DNA of 38,990 nucleotides from Deltaproteobacteria bacterium (GTDB taxonomy: Bacteria; Myxococcota; Myxococcia; Myxococcales; 40CM-4-68-19): NCBI GenBank assembly GCA_005879805.1, contig VBKL01000153.1:1-38990 (forward strand), written 5' to 3'. How positions within the stretch are numbered: the stretch's first letter is position 1; each line of letters starts with the position of its first letter. The position numbers and the translations under genes are program-made. Positions 23,946 to 32,804 of this stretch are shown one piece after another. The notes beneath the pieces are model-generated. The model was not told where the DNA came from, did not search any database, and saw only the letters and a program-made list of their open reading frames with translations.

Positions 23946-25130
23946 TCACGGCTCCTTCTGGAGCGCCGCGATCGCGCAGCAAGCAACGAGCACGGCCACC
24001 GCGGTGAGCAGGCCGGCAAAGAGCGTCCCGGTAGCGTCCGCGACGGCGCCCGCCAGCGCCGGTCCGATCGGCTGTCCCGCGGCGAAGCAGACCGTGTAGG
24101 TCGCGACTCCCGATCCCCACGCTTCGCGCGGGAGTGCCCGCTGCGAGAGCGCGGTCACCGCGGCCGGCGGGATGAAGAAGCCCGCGCCGAAGAGCGCCGC
24201 GGAGAGGACCATGGAGCCCAGCGAAGTGCTGGCGAGCGGGAGCGCCGCGCCGATCGTGCAGACCGCGATCGAAGCGGTAAGGGTCCGCGCTGCGCCCCAG
24301 CGTTCCAGGGCCATCTTGGCAGGCACCACGGCGAGGACGATGGCGATGCCGAGGACGCCCCACACGGTCGACACCGCGGCCGCACCGGCGCCGCGATCGC
24401 GCATCCAGGCGACGATGAAGGTCATGTAGACGATCGATCCGATGGCGAAAACGAAATACCCCACGAGCGAGGCGAGCAAGGGGCGTCGGGACCAGCGCGC
24501 CGGCTTGCGCGCCGCCGGAGCGCCCTGCACGCGCAGCGCCGAGGCGACGCTCGGGATACACAGCGCCGCGCAGAGCGTACCGAGCCCGATCCAGGCGAGG
24601 TTCCACGCTGCCGGTCCGCGCAGCTCGAACAGCCACGGCAACGGGATCCCGGAGAGGAGGATTCCGAACCCGCCCCCCGCGAAGTACACCGAGATTGCCG
24701 CCGGGGCGCGCTCGGGCCGCGCGGCGAATAGCTCCGCGACGAGGGTGCCGCCACCGATGAAGACCACCGCGCCGCTCAGACCGGCGACGAAGCGGAGCGA
24801 GAGCAACAGCGGATAGCTGCGCGAAAGACCGGAGGCGAAGATCGCCGCCGTGGTGACGACCATCGCTGCCGCGAACAGCCCCTGCAGGCGGACCCCGCGC
24901 AAGAGCCGCAGCGTCGCGAGCGCGCCCGCCAGGTACCCGAGCGCATTGGCAGTGTTGACCCAGCCGGCCTCGGTGTACGTCCAGTGCAAGTCGCTGCGCA
25001 TCGCCGGAAGCACGAGTGCATAAGCGAAGCGGCCGATCCCGTTGGATACCGCTGGCCCGAGCGCGAGAGCGGCCGCGACCCACATCGATGCGGGAGGTGC
25101 GCCCGCGCGCGCCAGGGCGCCGTCTCGCAT
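23946..25130 (-). CDS. MFS transporter, YbfB/YjiJ type
   Basis: The 394-residue protein has about 12 hydrophobic helices. The opening ALALGPAVSNGIGRFAYALVLPAM and then TYTEAGWVNTANALGYLAGAL are characteristic of YbfB/YjiJ-like major facilitator proteins. Later segments include GYFVFAIGSIVYMTFIVAWM, AALFGAGFFIPPAAVTALSQ and CFAAGQPIGPALAGAVADATG. Substrate unknown. Its stop lies 4 bases from the stop of the convergent binding-protein gene. Start ATG 25130 was chosen because the first helix follows about 15 residues later. Confidence 0.85.
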   Translation of the reverse strand: MRDGALARAGAPPASMWVAAALALGPAVSNGIGRFAYALVLPAMRSDLHWTYTEAGWVNTANALGYLAGALATLRLLRGVRLQGLFAAAMVVTTAAIFASGLSRSYPLLLSLRFVAGLSGAVVFIGGGTLVAELFAARPERAPAAISVYFAGGGFGILLSGIPLPWLFELRGPAAWNLAWIGLGTLCAALCIPSVASALRVQGAPAARKPARWSRRPLLASLVGYFVFAIGSIVYMTFIVAWMRDRGAGAAAVSTVWGVLGIAIVLAVVPAKMALERWGAARTLTASIAVCTIGAALPLASTSLGSMVLSAALFGAGFFIPPAAVTALSQRALPREAWGSGVATYTVCFAAGQPIGPALAGAVADATGTLFAGLLTAVAVLVACCAIAALQKEP

Positions 25131-25256
25131 GCGCGCACCATAACGTGACGGGCTTGCTCGCGGGACGAGCGTCCGAGCGCCCCGAACCACGGCCGTCCGG
25201 TTGCAGGCCTTGAATGCTGGTCCGATCTTTCGCGGACGACGACCAGGAGACCCCCC

Positions 25257-25656
25257 ATGACGAAGACGATCGTTCTGGCTCCCGCACTTGCCCTCGCTCT
25301 GGCGTTCCCCGCTCGTGCCATGACCGACGCCAAGCCCACCAACCAGGTCACCCGCGGACACGGACTCAACGCGGAAGTGGTCGAAGTACAGACCCGTCCT
25401 TCCCCGGTGGGCGTCATCGCCCGCGACGCCATCGGCGGCGCCGTCGCTGGCGCGGCAGTGGGCGGCGGCGTGGTGCTCTACCGGCACTACGTCACCAACA
25501 ACGGCAACGGCGACTGGGGCAACTGGCAGCGCGACATCGCGATCGGCGCCGGCATCGGCCTCGCGGTCGGTCTCGTCTTCGGTGCGGTTGACGCCGCGTC
25601 GAACGCCGACCACGTCTTCAACGGACCCGTCGCGGATCGCCGCGACGTCGGCTTCT
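25257..25656 (+). CDS. Small exported protein with two Gly-rich helices, 3' end lost
   Basis: ATG 25257 follows AGGAGA. A signal peptide (MTKTIVLAPALALALAFPARA) leads to two glycine-rich hydrophobic segments, IGGAVAGAAVGGGVVLYRHYV and IAIGAGIGLAVGLVFGAVDA, separated by NNGNGDWGNWQRD. The pattern suggests glycine-zipper helices in the envelope. After ADRRDVGF (near 25650) the frame becomes random-looking Arg/Pro/His-rich sequence antisense in style, overlapping the SRPBCC gene. The native stop is probably missing at a junction. Family not recognised. Confidence 0.55.
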
Positions 25657-26226
25657 CTCCGCCAGAAGATCGGCCTTGCGATCGCCGCCCTGGTCATCGT
25701 CCTCGCCCTCGTCATTGCGACCCGTCCCGCCACGTATCGCGTGACCCGTTCCACGACCGTTTCCGCGCCACCCGCCATCGCGTACGCGCACGTGGCCGAC
25801 TTCCATCAATGGGACGCGTGGTCGCCGTGGGCGCATCTCGATCCAACCATGAAGACGAGCTACGCGGGCCCCGACGGCGCGGTCGGGTCGTCGTACGGGT
25901 GGAAGGGGAACGATCAGGTCGGCGAGGGGCGCATGACCATCGTCGAGGCGCGGCCGGGCGAGGCGCTCGGCATCCGGCTCGAGTTCCTCAAGCCGTGGCA
26001 GGCGACGAATTCGACCCGATTCGAGTTCACACCGGCGGCGACGGGCACCCAGATCACCTGGACGATGGATGGCGAGAACAACTTCGTCGGCAAGGCGTTC
26101 TCGCTCTTCACCAACATGGACAAGATGATCGGCTCGGACTTCGAGCGGGGGCTCGTGGGACTGAAGAAGGTTGCCGAAGCGCAGACGCGGAGTGCGCAGT
26201 TCGCGGTGCCCGCCGTCGCGAAGTGA
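25582..26226 (+). CDS. SRPBCC/polyketide cyclase-like protein, native start missing
   Basis: Recognisable coding begins at about 25660 with QKIGLAIAALVIVLALVIAT, a membrane anchor. The SRPBCC domain follows: YRVTRSTTVSAPPAIAYAHV, FHQWDAWSPWAHLDPTMKTSY, SSYGWKGNDQVGEGRMTIVE and GTQITWTMDGENNFVGKAF. Length from the anchor (about 188 residues) is normal. No ATG, GTG or TTG lies just before the anchor; the nearest in-frame starts (GTG 25582, TTG 25588) sit inside the previous gene in a different frame. The true start codon appears lost at the same junction that truncates the upstream gene. The fold binds hydrophobic ligands; ligand unknown. Confidence 0.7.
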   Translation: MRLTPRRTPTTSSTDPSRIAATSASLRQKIGLAIAALVIVLALVIATRPATYRVTRSTTVSAPPAIAYAHVADFHQWDAWSPWAHLDPTMKTSYAGPDGAVGSSYGWKGNDQVGEGRMTIVEARPGEALGIRLEFLKPWQATNSTRFEFTPAATGTQITWTMDGENNFVGKAFSLFTNMDKMIGSDFERGLVGLKKVAEAQTRSAQFAVPAVAK

Positions 26227-26242
26227 GTCGACAGCCGGGGCG

Positions 26243-27070
26243 TCAGGGGCCGAGAGGCAACTGCGCATCGAGTGGTTCGAGGGATCCGAGCACGGCGGCG
26301 CCGTGATGCGCTGCGCGCGCGCACGCCTCGGCCACCGGAAGCCCGAGCGCGAGAAACCAGGTCAGGGCGCCCGCGAAGCTGTCGCCGGCTCCGTACGCTC
26401 CTCCGCCCGGCGTTGGCCGGACTTGCGGAGCGGGAAAGCGCGAGATCCCCTCCGCCGTCTCGATCTGACCGCCGGCCGCACCCTGGGTCAGCACCAGTGC
26501 CCGGGGCGGGACGGGAAAATCCCGCAGCGACGCACGCTCGCGCGCATCGGCCAGGCTGCCGACGATCACGTCCGCCTGGACGCCGGAGCGGAAGATGGCC
26601 TCGCGCCGCCTCGCGGTCGCAACCAGGAGCTTCGCCGCACGTGCGGCGCGGAGGACGCCCGGATCCTGCGCAGTGAAGTACGCCGCGTCGCAAGAGCCGA
26701 GCACCTCCCAGGGCAGCGGATCGCGGACCTCGGGGTGGAGCGGCTCCCCGAGGACCACGATGGTCCGTTCGCCGTCGGGCGTGATGAGCACCACGTCGCG
26801 GGTATGCGGCGTTTCGCGGTGCGCGGCGTGGATGCGCGCCGGCGTTCTGGCGATGCGCGCGCGGACCTGCTCCGCCGCCTCGTCGTTCCCGAGCGCGGTG
26901 AAGAGATGGACCTCGGCCGGCGACTTCACGAGCTGGAAGAAGGCGATTCCCCCGCCGCCCCCGGGAAAGACGCGCAGCCCTTCGACGTGCGCGATTTCCC
27001 CGGGGCCCGGCAGCCGCGGGACCCTCCCGAGCGCGATGTGCTCGACATGCCCGAGTACGGCGATGCGCAC
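26243..27070 (-). CDS. PfkB-family carbohydrate/nucleoside kinase
   Basis: The 275-residue protein starts at GTG 27070 (VRIAVLGHVEHIALGRVP). PfkB features are the Gly-rich region GLRVFPGGGGGIAFFQLV near residue 40 and, near the C-terminus, TPGGGAYGAGDSFAGALTWF, with the catalytic Asp and the anion-hole GAGD. GEPLHPEVRDPLPWEVLGSC and LVLTQGAAGGQIET fit the fold. The ribokinase-like family phosphorylates sugars or nucleosides; the substrate cannot be told. It lies 19 bases after the cupin gene on the same strand. Confidence 0.85.
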   Translation of the reverse strand: MRIAVLGHVEHIALGRVPRLPGPGEIAHVEGLRVFPGGGGGIAFFQLVKSPAEVHLFTALGNDEAAEQVRARIARTPARIHAAHRETPHTRDVVLITPDGERTIVVLGEPLHPEVRDPLPWEVLGSCDAAYFTAQDPGVLRAARAAKLLVATARRREAIFRSGVQADVIVGSLADARERASLRDFPVPPRALVLTQGAAGGQIETAEGISRFPAPQVRPTPGGGAYGAGDSFAGALTWFLALGLPVAEACARAAHHGAAVLGSLEPLDAQLPLGP

Positions 27071-27089
27071 GTGCGCTCCGGGGCCCCGC

Positions 27090-27491
27090 TCACTTCATGG
27101 CGGTGGCGAGCGGATTCCCCTTCTCGACGATGTAAGTCGAGAGCACCGAGGCTTTGCCCTTGCCGTTGTTCTTCGCCGCGTGCACGACGCCGGCGGGGAC
27201 GAAGAACGGCTTGCCGGCCTCGACGGTCTGGGTCTTGCCGTCGACTTCCAGCTCGATCGATCCCTCGAGGACGTAGCTCACCTCCTCGCCCGGATGGGTG
27301 TGTCTCCCGACCGCGCCGCCCGGATCGAAGTCGGCGCGCGCCTGCACCACCTCCCCGCGGGGCGTGGCGAGATCGTGTTTCTGCAACTCGGTGCGCTTGA
27401 ACCCTGGCTGCTGGGCGCGAAGGGCCTGCACGCCGAGCAACGCCGCGCCCATCGCCCCGGCAACCGCCACGCCGATCTTCCATCGTCTCAT
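27090..27491 (-). CDS. Exported cupin-domain protein
   Basis: ATG 27491 follows a strong ribosome-binding site (AGGAGGGG). The signal segment is MRRWKIGVAVAGAMGAALLG. The cupin core has motif 1 as RHTHPGEEVSYVLEGSIEL, with two His and a Glu for metal binding, and motif 2 around PFFVPAGVVHAAKNNGKG. It is a small single-domain cupin of about 133 residues, secreted or periplasmic. Function unknown; similar proteins are often called 'cupin domain-containing protein'. It appears intact and probably forms a unit with the PfkB gene. Confidence 0.85.
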   Translation of the reverse strand: MRRWKIGVAVAGAMGAALLGVQALRAQQPGFKRTELQKHDLATPRGEVVQARADFDPGGAVGRHTHPGEEVSYVLEGSIELEVDGKTQTVEAGKPFFVPAGVVHAAKNNGKGKASVLSTYIVEKGNPLATAMK

Positions 27492-27566
27492 GTGCCCCTC
27501 CTGAAGGGCCGCGCTCGACGCGCGGCGTGCGCGCATCCTATCCTTTCGCAGGGAGGCCTTTCGACC

Positions 27567-29138
27567 ATGAGACGGTTTTTCATCGCTCTACTCGTCTGCG
27601 CCGCGGGCGCCCGAGCGGAAACGCCGAAGGATACCGTCGTGATGGCGAAGCCCATCGACGACATGATCTCGCTCGATCCCGCCGAGTCCTTCGAGTTCTC
27701 GGGGAGCGAGCTGGTCGACAATCTCTACGATCGCCTCATCGGCTACGACGTGAAGGACGTCGAGAAGCTCTTCGGGGAGCTGGCCGAGAGCTGGAGCGTG
27801 GCCGCGGACGGCAAGACGTACACGTTCAAGATCCGTCCGAGCGTGAGGTTCCACTCCGGCAACCCGGTCACCGCTGAGGATGCGGCGTTCTCCTTCCGGC
27901 GCGCCGTCGTGCTCAACAAGACGCCGGCCTTCATCCTCACCCAGTTCGGGTTCACGGAGGGCAACGTCGCGCAGCGCATTCGCGCCCCCGATCCGCGCAC
28001 CCTCGTCATCGAGACCGAGAAGGCGGTGGCGCCGTCCTTCTTCTACTATGCGCTCACCGCGGTGGTCGGCTCGGTGGTCGATTCCAAGCTCGTCAAGGAG
28101 CACGCCAAGGGAGACGATTTCGGCAACGCGTGGCTCAAGACAAACGAGGCCGGGTCCGGTCCGTTCAAGCTCCGCTCCTGGCGAGCGAACGAGAGCTACA
28201 CTCTCGACTCGAACGCCGAGTGGTACCGGGGCGCGCCCAAGATCAAGCGTCTCGTGGCGCGCCACGTGGTCGAGCCCGCCACCCAGCGGCTCCTCCTCGA
28301 GAAGGGCGACGTCGACTACGCGCGCAGCCTGACCAAGGATCAGCTCGACGCGATCTCGCGCAACAAGGACCTCGCCATCGATCAGGGCAACAAAGGATCG
28401 ATCCTCTACGTCGGCCTCAACCAGCGCAACCCGATCCTGGCGAAGCCGGAGGTGCGCGAAGCGCTCAAGTGGCTCGTCGACTACGATGCCATCGAGAAAA
28501 ACATCCTCGCCGGACGCTTCGTGAAGCACCAGACCTTCCTGCCCCGCGGCTTCCTCGGGGCGATCGACGAGATGCCCTACAAGCTCGACGTGAAGAAGGC
28601 CAAGGCGCTCCTCGCCAAGGCCGGGTACCCGGACGGGTTCAGCCTGACCGTCGACGTCGAGAGTGCCTCCCCGTTCACCGACGTGGCGCAGGCGCTGCAA
28701 GCGAGCTGGGCGCTGGGCGGAGTCAAGGCGAGCCTCATCGCCAGCGACGGGAAGCAGCTCCTCACCAAGTACCGGGCGCGCAACCACGAAGCGGTCATCT
28801 ACCGGTGGGGGCCGGATTACCAGGACCCGCACACCAACGCCGAGGCGTTCGCGATGAACTACGACAACCGCGACGACGCCAAGAGCAAGACGGTGGCGTG
28901 GCGCAACAGCTGGGACATCCCGGACTTCACGAGGCGCGCGGGCGAGGCGGCGCTGGAGCAGGACACGAAGAAGCGGGCTGCGATCTACGAGCAACTCCAG
29001 CGCGAGCACCTCAAGGTGGCGCCCTTCGTCATCCTCTTCCAGGAGATCGAGGTGGCGGCGCGGCGCAAGAACGTCGACGGCTTCATCATCGGACCGAACT
29101 TCGGGACCAACTTCTATTACGCGATCGCGAAGAAGTGA
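27567..29138 (+). CDS. Dipeptide/oligopeptide ABC transporter binding protein
   Basis: The 523-residue SBP_bac_5 family protein starts at ATG 27567 after GGGAGG. It has a signal peptide (MRRFFIALLVCAAGARA). Typical stretches are FSGSELVDNLYDRLIGYD, LAESWSVAADGKTYTFKIRP, VRFHSGNPVTAEDAAFSFRR, GSGPFKLRSWRANESYTL, ALKWLVDYDAIEKNILAG and AKALLAKAGYPDGFSLT. It ends GPNFGTNFYYAIAKK. It binds peptides or similar ligands in the periplasm and delivers them to the permeases that follow at once. Confidence 0.9.
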   Translation: MRRFFIALLVCAAGARAETPKDTVVMAKPIDDMISLDPAESFEFSGSELVDNLYDRLIGYDVKDVEKLFGELAESWSVAADGKTYTFKIRPSVRFHSGNPVTAEDAAFSFRRAVVLNKTPAFILTQFGFTEGNVAQRIRAPDPRTLVIETEKAVAPSFFYYALTAVVGSVVDSKLVKEHAKGDDFGNAWLKTNEAGSGPFKLRSWRANESYTLDSNAEWYRGAPKIKRLVARHVVEPATQRLLLEKGDVDYARSLTKDQLDAISRNKDLAIDQGNKGSILYVGLNQRNPILAKPEVREALKWLVDYDAIEKNILAGRFVKHQTFLPRGFLGAIDEMPYKLDVKKAKALLAKAGYPDGFSLTVDVESASPFTDVAQALQASWALGGVKASLIASDGKQLLTKYRARNHEAVIYRWGPDYQDPHTNAEAFAMNYDNRDDAKSKTVAWRNSWDIPDFTRRAGEAALEQDTKKRAAIYEQLQREHLKVAPFVILFQEIEVAARRKNVDGFIIGPNFGTNFYYAIAKK

Positions 29139-30178
29139 GCTCTCGCTCTGGACTCCCCGCGCAAGCGGCGGTTCACGCCTTCTCCGCTTTCGGGATCGTC
29201 GCGCAGACGGCGGCGACCTTTGCCGGCCTGCTTCTCATCACCTTCCTCATCGGCCGGGTGCTCCCCATCGATCCGGTGCTCGCCGCCGTGGGAGAGCGCG
29301 CCTCCGCCGACGTCTACGAGAAGGTCCGCGTCGAGCTGGGGCTCAACCTTCCCCTCCACGTGCAGTTCTGGAACTACGCCGTCAAGGTCTTGCACGGCGA
29401 TCTCGGCCGCTCGGTGCTCACGGCCAATCCCGTCCTCACCGACATCCGGCGCGTCTTCCCGGCGACGTTGGAATTGGCGACGCTCGGGACGCTCATCGGC
29501 GTGCTCCTCGGCGTTCCCATCGGGGTCGTCGCCGCCGCCCGGCGCGGTGGCTTCATCGATCGCGTGGCGCGGGTGTTCGCGCTCTTCGGGTACTCGGTGC
29601 CGATCTTCTGGCTCGGCCTCATGGGCCTGCTGCTCTTCTATGCGCGGCTCGGCTGGGTCCTCGGACCGGGCCGCATCGACGTCGCCTACGACGAGGTCGT
29701 CGCGCCGCTGACCGGAGCGCTCCTCGTGGACAGCGCCCTGCGCGGCGAATGGGAGGTGTTCCGCAACGCGCTCGGGCACATCGTCCTTCCCGCGGCGGTG
29801 CTCGGGTGGCTTTCGCTCGCCTACATCAGCCGGATGACCCGCAGCTTCCTCCTCGCGGAGCTCGGCGAGGAATACGTGACGACCGCGCGGGTGAAGGGGC
29901 TTTCCGAATGGCGGGTGATCGTCCGCCATGCGCTTCGCAACGCCTTGGTGCCGCTCGTCACGGTGATCGCGCTCTCCTATGCGACGCTGCTCGAAGGATC
30001 GGTGCTCACCGAGACGGTCTTCGCCTGGCCCGGCCTCGGGATGTACATCACGAATTCCCTCCTCAGCGCCGACATGAACGCCGTGCTCGGCGGGACGCTG
30101 GTGGTCGGCTGCGTCTTCATCGGGCTGAACCTGCTCTCCGATCTCGTCTATCGCCTCGTCGATCCGAGGGTGCGATGA
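29135..30178 (+). CDS. dppB: Dipeptide/oligopeptide ABC permease (DppB type)
   Basis: The 347-residue inner-membrane protein starts at GTG 29135, overlapping the binding-protein stop by four bases (GTGA). Family marks are the first helix with LLITFLIGRVLPIDPVLAA, FATLELATLGTLIGVLLGVP-like spacing (FPATLELATLGTLIGVLLG), ALFGYSVPIFWLGLMGLLLF, the coupling loop EEYVTTARVKGLSEWRVIVRH and the end LLSDLVYRLVDPRVR. All expected segments are present. Confidence 0.9.
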   Translation: MSSRSGLPAQAAVHAFSAFGIVAQTAATFAGLLLITFLIGRVLPIDPVLAAVGERASADVYEKVRVELGLNLPLHVQFWNYAVKVLHGDLGRSVLTANPVLTDIRRVFPATLELATLGTLIGVLLGVPIGVVAAARRGGFIDRVARVFALFGYSVPIFWLGLMGLLLFYARLGWVLGPGRIDVAYDEVVAPLTGALLVDSALRGEWEVFRNALGHIVLPAAVLGWLSLAYISRMTRSFLLAELGEEYVTTARVKGLSEWRVIVRHALRNALVPLVTVIALSYATLLEGSVLTETVFAWPGLGMYITNSLLSADMNAVLGGTLVVGCVFIGLNLLSDLVYRLVDPRVR

Positions 30179-31071
30179 GCTCCCGGCGCGAATGGCTTCT
30201 TGCCGAAACGCCTGGCTCGCGGATGCAAGCGCGTCTCGGGCAGGCCTACCTGCGCTGGCTCTCGTTTCGCGAGAATCCCCTGGCTCTCGCCGGCCTCGGG
30301 CTGGTGCTGCTCCTCGTCGCCATCGCCGTGCTCGCGCCCTGGCTTTCGCCGCATTCTCCGCTCGAGCAGGACCTCGCGCGCCGGCTGCTTCCGCCGGGCA
30401 GCGGGAGCCTCCTCGGCACCGACGAGCTGGGCCGCGACATCTCGAGCCGCATCCTCTACGGAGCGCGCACGACGCTGGTCATCGTCGCCCTTGTCATCGT
30501 CCTCGTGGCCCCGGTCGGCCTCGCCGTCGGGACGGTGGCGGGCTACGCCGGAGGCTTCGTCGACGGCGCGCTCATGCGAGTAACGGACGTGTTCCTCGCC
30601 TTTCCCCGGCTCATCCTCGCGCTCGCCTTCGTCTCCGCCATCGGCCCGGGCCTCATCAACGCCATCGTCGCCATCGCCTGCACCGCCTGGCCTCCCTACG
30701 CCCGCATCGCCCGGGCCGAAACGCTCACCATCAAGAACAGCGAGTTCATCGCCGCCGCCCGCCTGCAGGGCGCGAGCCCGCTCCGGATCATCTGGAGCCA
30801 CGTGGTTCCCCTCTGCACCTCATCGCTGGTCGTCCGGGTTACGCTCGACATGGCGGGGATCATCCTCACCGCCGCCGGCCTCGGCTTTCTCGGCCTCGGC
30901 GCCCAGCCGCCGCTGCCGGAATGGGGCGCGATGATCTCCAGCGGACGCAAGTTCGTCCTCGACCAGTGGTGGGTCGCGACCATGCCCGGCATCGCCATCT
31001 TCGTCGTCAGTCTCGGGTTCAACCTGCTCGGCGACGGCCTGCGCGACGTGCTCGACCCCAAGCAGACATGA
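30175..31071 (+). CDS. dppC: Dipeptide/oligopeptide ABC permease (DppC type)
   Basis: The 298-residue inner-membrane protein starts at ATG 30175 within ATGA of the dppB stop. It shows FRENPLALAGLGLVLLLVAI, the DppC motif LLGTDELGRDISSRILYGAR, YAGGFVDGALMRVTDVFLAF, FIAAARLQGASPLRIIWSHV (coupling loop) and the end FNLLGDGLRDVLDPKQT. It is complete, and overlaps dppD by four bases. Confidence 0.92.
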   Translation: MSSRREWLLAETPGSRMQARLGQAYLRWLSFRENPLALAGLGLVLLLVAIAVLAPWLSPHSPLEQDLARRLLPPGSGSLLGTDELGRDISSRILYGARTTLVIVALVIVLVAPVGLAVGTVAGYAGGFVDGALMRVTDVFLAFPRLILALAFVSAIGPGLINAIVAIACTAWPPYARIARAETLTIKNSEFIAAARLQGASPLRIIWSHVVPLCTSSLVVRVTLDMAGIILTAAGLGFLGLGAQPPLPEWGAMISSGRKFVLDQWWVATMPGIAIFVVSLGFNLLGDGLRDVLDPKQT

Positions 31072-31913
31072 CCTCGCCGCTCCTCACCGTCGAAGGCCTC
31101 CGGGTGAGCTTCCCGACGCGGACCCGGGTGGTCGAGGCGGTGCGCGGCATCGGTTTCACGGTCGGGCGGGAGAAGGTGGGCCTCGTCGGCGAATCGGGAT
31201 CGGGCAAATCGATGACCGGGCGGGCGATCGTCGGCCTCGTTCCGCCTCCGGGGAAAGTGACCGCGGGCAGGTTGATGCTCGGGGACGTCGATGTCTTGCG
31301 CGCCTCCGCACGGAAGATGCGCGAAGTGCGCGGGCGCCGCGTCTCGATGGTGCTCCAGGATCCGCGCTTCTCGCTCAACCCAGTCCTCACGGTCGGCGCC
31401 CAGATCGCCGAGTCGTATCGCGCGCACGAGAGGGTGCCGCGCGCGAAGGCCCGCGATCGCGCGCTCGAGATGCTGCGCGCTGTCCGCATCCGCGATCCCG
31501 AACGGGTCCACGACGCCTATCCCCACGAGCTCTCCGGCGGGATGGGGCAGCGGGTGATGATCGCGATGATGCTCGCTCCCGATCCCGACCTGCTCATCGC
31601 AGACGAGCCCACCTCTGCGCTCGACGCGACGGTGCAGATGCAGGTCCTCGCCATCCTCGACGATCTGGTCACGCGGCGGGGAATGGGGCTGCTCTTCATC
31701 AGCCACGATCTCCGGCTGGTCGGCGCGTTCTGCGATCGCGTGCTGGTCATGTACGGAGGCCGCATCGTCGAGACGCTGGCGGCCGCCGACCTGGAACGCG
31801 CGGCGCACCCGTACACGCGGGGACTGCTCGCCGCGCTGCCCAGCCTCGGGCGCGCGGGCGAGCCGCTTCCCGTGCTCGAGCGCGACCCTGCGTGGCTCGA
31901 GGACCAGAGGTGA
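31068..31913 (+). CDS. dppD: Dipeptide/oligopeptide ABC ATPase (DppD type)
   Basis: The 281-residue ATPase has Walker A LVGESGSGKSMTGRA, Q-loop VSMVLQDPRFSLNPVLTVG, signature LSGGMGQRVMIAMML, Walker [15 protein letters not shown] and H-loop FISHDLRLVGAFCD. HPYTRGLLAALP near the end is the DppD/OppD hallmark. It is shorter than the usual 320-330 because the C-terminal Cys-rich Fe-S-like tail of some DppD proteins is absent. It starts in ATGA overlap with dppC. Confidence 0.9.
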   Translation: MTSPLLTVEGLRVSFPTRTRVVEAVRGIGFTVGREKVGLVGESGSGKSMTGRAIVGLVPPPGKVTAGRLMLGDVDVLRASARKMREVRGRRVSMVLQDPRFSLNPVLTVGAQIAESYRAHERVPRAKARDRALEMLRAVRIRDPERVHDAYPHELSGGMGQRVMIAMMLAPDPDLLIADEPTSALDATVQMQVLAILDDLVTRRGMGLLFISHDLRLVGAFCDRVLVMYGGRIVETLAAADLERAAHPYTRGLLAALPSLGRAGEPLPVLERDPAWLEDQR

Positions 31914-32659
31914 TCGAGGTCGAAAATCTCCGGGTACGATTCGGCCGTGGCAAGGGCGCGGTCGAAGCTGTCCGTGGGCTCTCCTTCGCGGTGAAGGAGC
32001 GCGAAACCTTCGGCCTCGTGGGCGAGTCGGGCAGCGGCAAGTCCACCGTCCTGCGTGCCCTCTGCGGGCTGGTCCGCGACTTCGAAGGAACGATCCGGGT
32101 GGCCAGCGAGGCGCAGCGCCGGACGCGCACGGACGAGTTCCACCGCCTCGTACAGATGGTGTTCCAGGATCCGTTCGGATCGCTCCACCCGCGGCACACC
32201 GTCGACCGGATCCTCGGCGAGCCGATCGCCATCCAGCGCCTGGGGAACGCGGACCTGCGCATCGCCCGCGCGCTCTTCGAGGTGGGCCTCGGACCGTCCT
32301 TCCGGTTCCGCTATCCGCACCAGCTTTCCGGCGGCCAGCGGCAGCGCGTTTCCATCGCCCGCGCCCTCATCGTCGAGCCGCGCATCCTCCTCCTCGACGA
32401 GCCCACTTCGGCGCTCGACGTCTCGGTGCAGGCGGAGATCCTCAACCTCCTCATGCGCCTGCGGAGGGAACGTGCGCTCACCACCATCCTCGTGAGCCAC
32501 AACCTCGCCGTGGTCGGGCACCTCTGCGACAGGCTGCTCGTCATGAACGCCGGGCGAGCGGTGGAAGAGATGACCGCGGAGGACCTGCGGACGGGCGCGC
32601 CGCGGGAGGAGTATACGCAGGCGCTCCTCCGCGCGAGCGAAGGGTACAGACGGCTCTAA
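31910..32659 (+). CDS. dppF: Dipeptide/oligopeptide ABC ATPase (DppF type)
   Basis: The 249-residue ATPase starts at GTG 31910, overlapping the dppD stop. Motifs are Walker A LVGESGSGKSTVLRA, Q-loop VQMVFQDPFGSLHPRHTVD, signature LSGGQRQRVSIARAL, Walker [15 protein letters not shown] and H-loop LVSHNLAVVGHLCD. It lacks the C-terminal extension of full-length DppF, ending soon after EEYTQALLRASEGYRRL. It is last in the five-gene unit. Confidence 0.9.
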   Translation: MIEVENLRVRFGRGKGAVEAVRGLSFAVKERETFGLVGESGSGKSTVLRALCGLVRDFEGTIRVASEAQRRTRTDEFHRLVQMVFQDPFGSLHPRHTVDRILGEPIAIQRLGNADLRIARALFEVGLGPSFRFRYPHQLSGGQRQRVSIARALIVEPRILLLDEPTSALDVSVQAEILNLLMRLRRERALTTILVSHNLAVVGHLCDRLLVMNAGRAVEEMTAEDLRTGAPREEYTQALLRASEGYRRL

Positions 32660-32804
32660 GCTGCCACGGCAGCAGGACTTATCAGGCCGCGGCGGCTCCG
32701 TGCCACGCACGGACAGAAAGCGTGGGTTTCTGGACGACGCGGTCGAGCGCGCCCATGATCGCGGTCCGCGACGGCTGATTGCCGCTCGCATGCCTCGGGG
32801 GACC

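Noticed and set aside
21083..24019. Very long minus-strand open frame (978 codons)
   Set aside because: It is antisense to the clear aldehyde dehydrogenase and LivK-like genes and has no recognisable domain; such shadows are common at high GC.
32660..32673. Hairpin after dppF as an intrinsic terminator
   Set aside because: Only a five-pair stem (GCTGC/GCAGC) with no following T-run; too weak to call.
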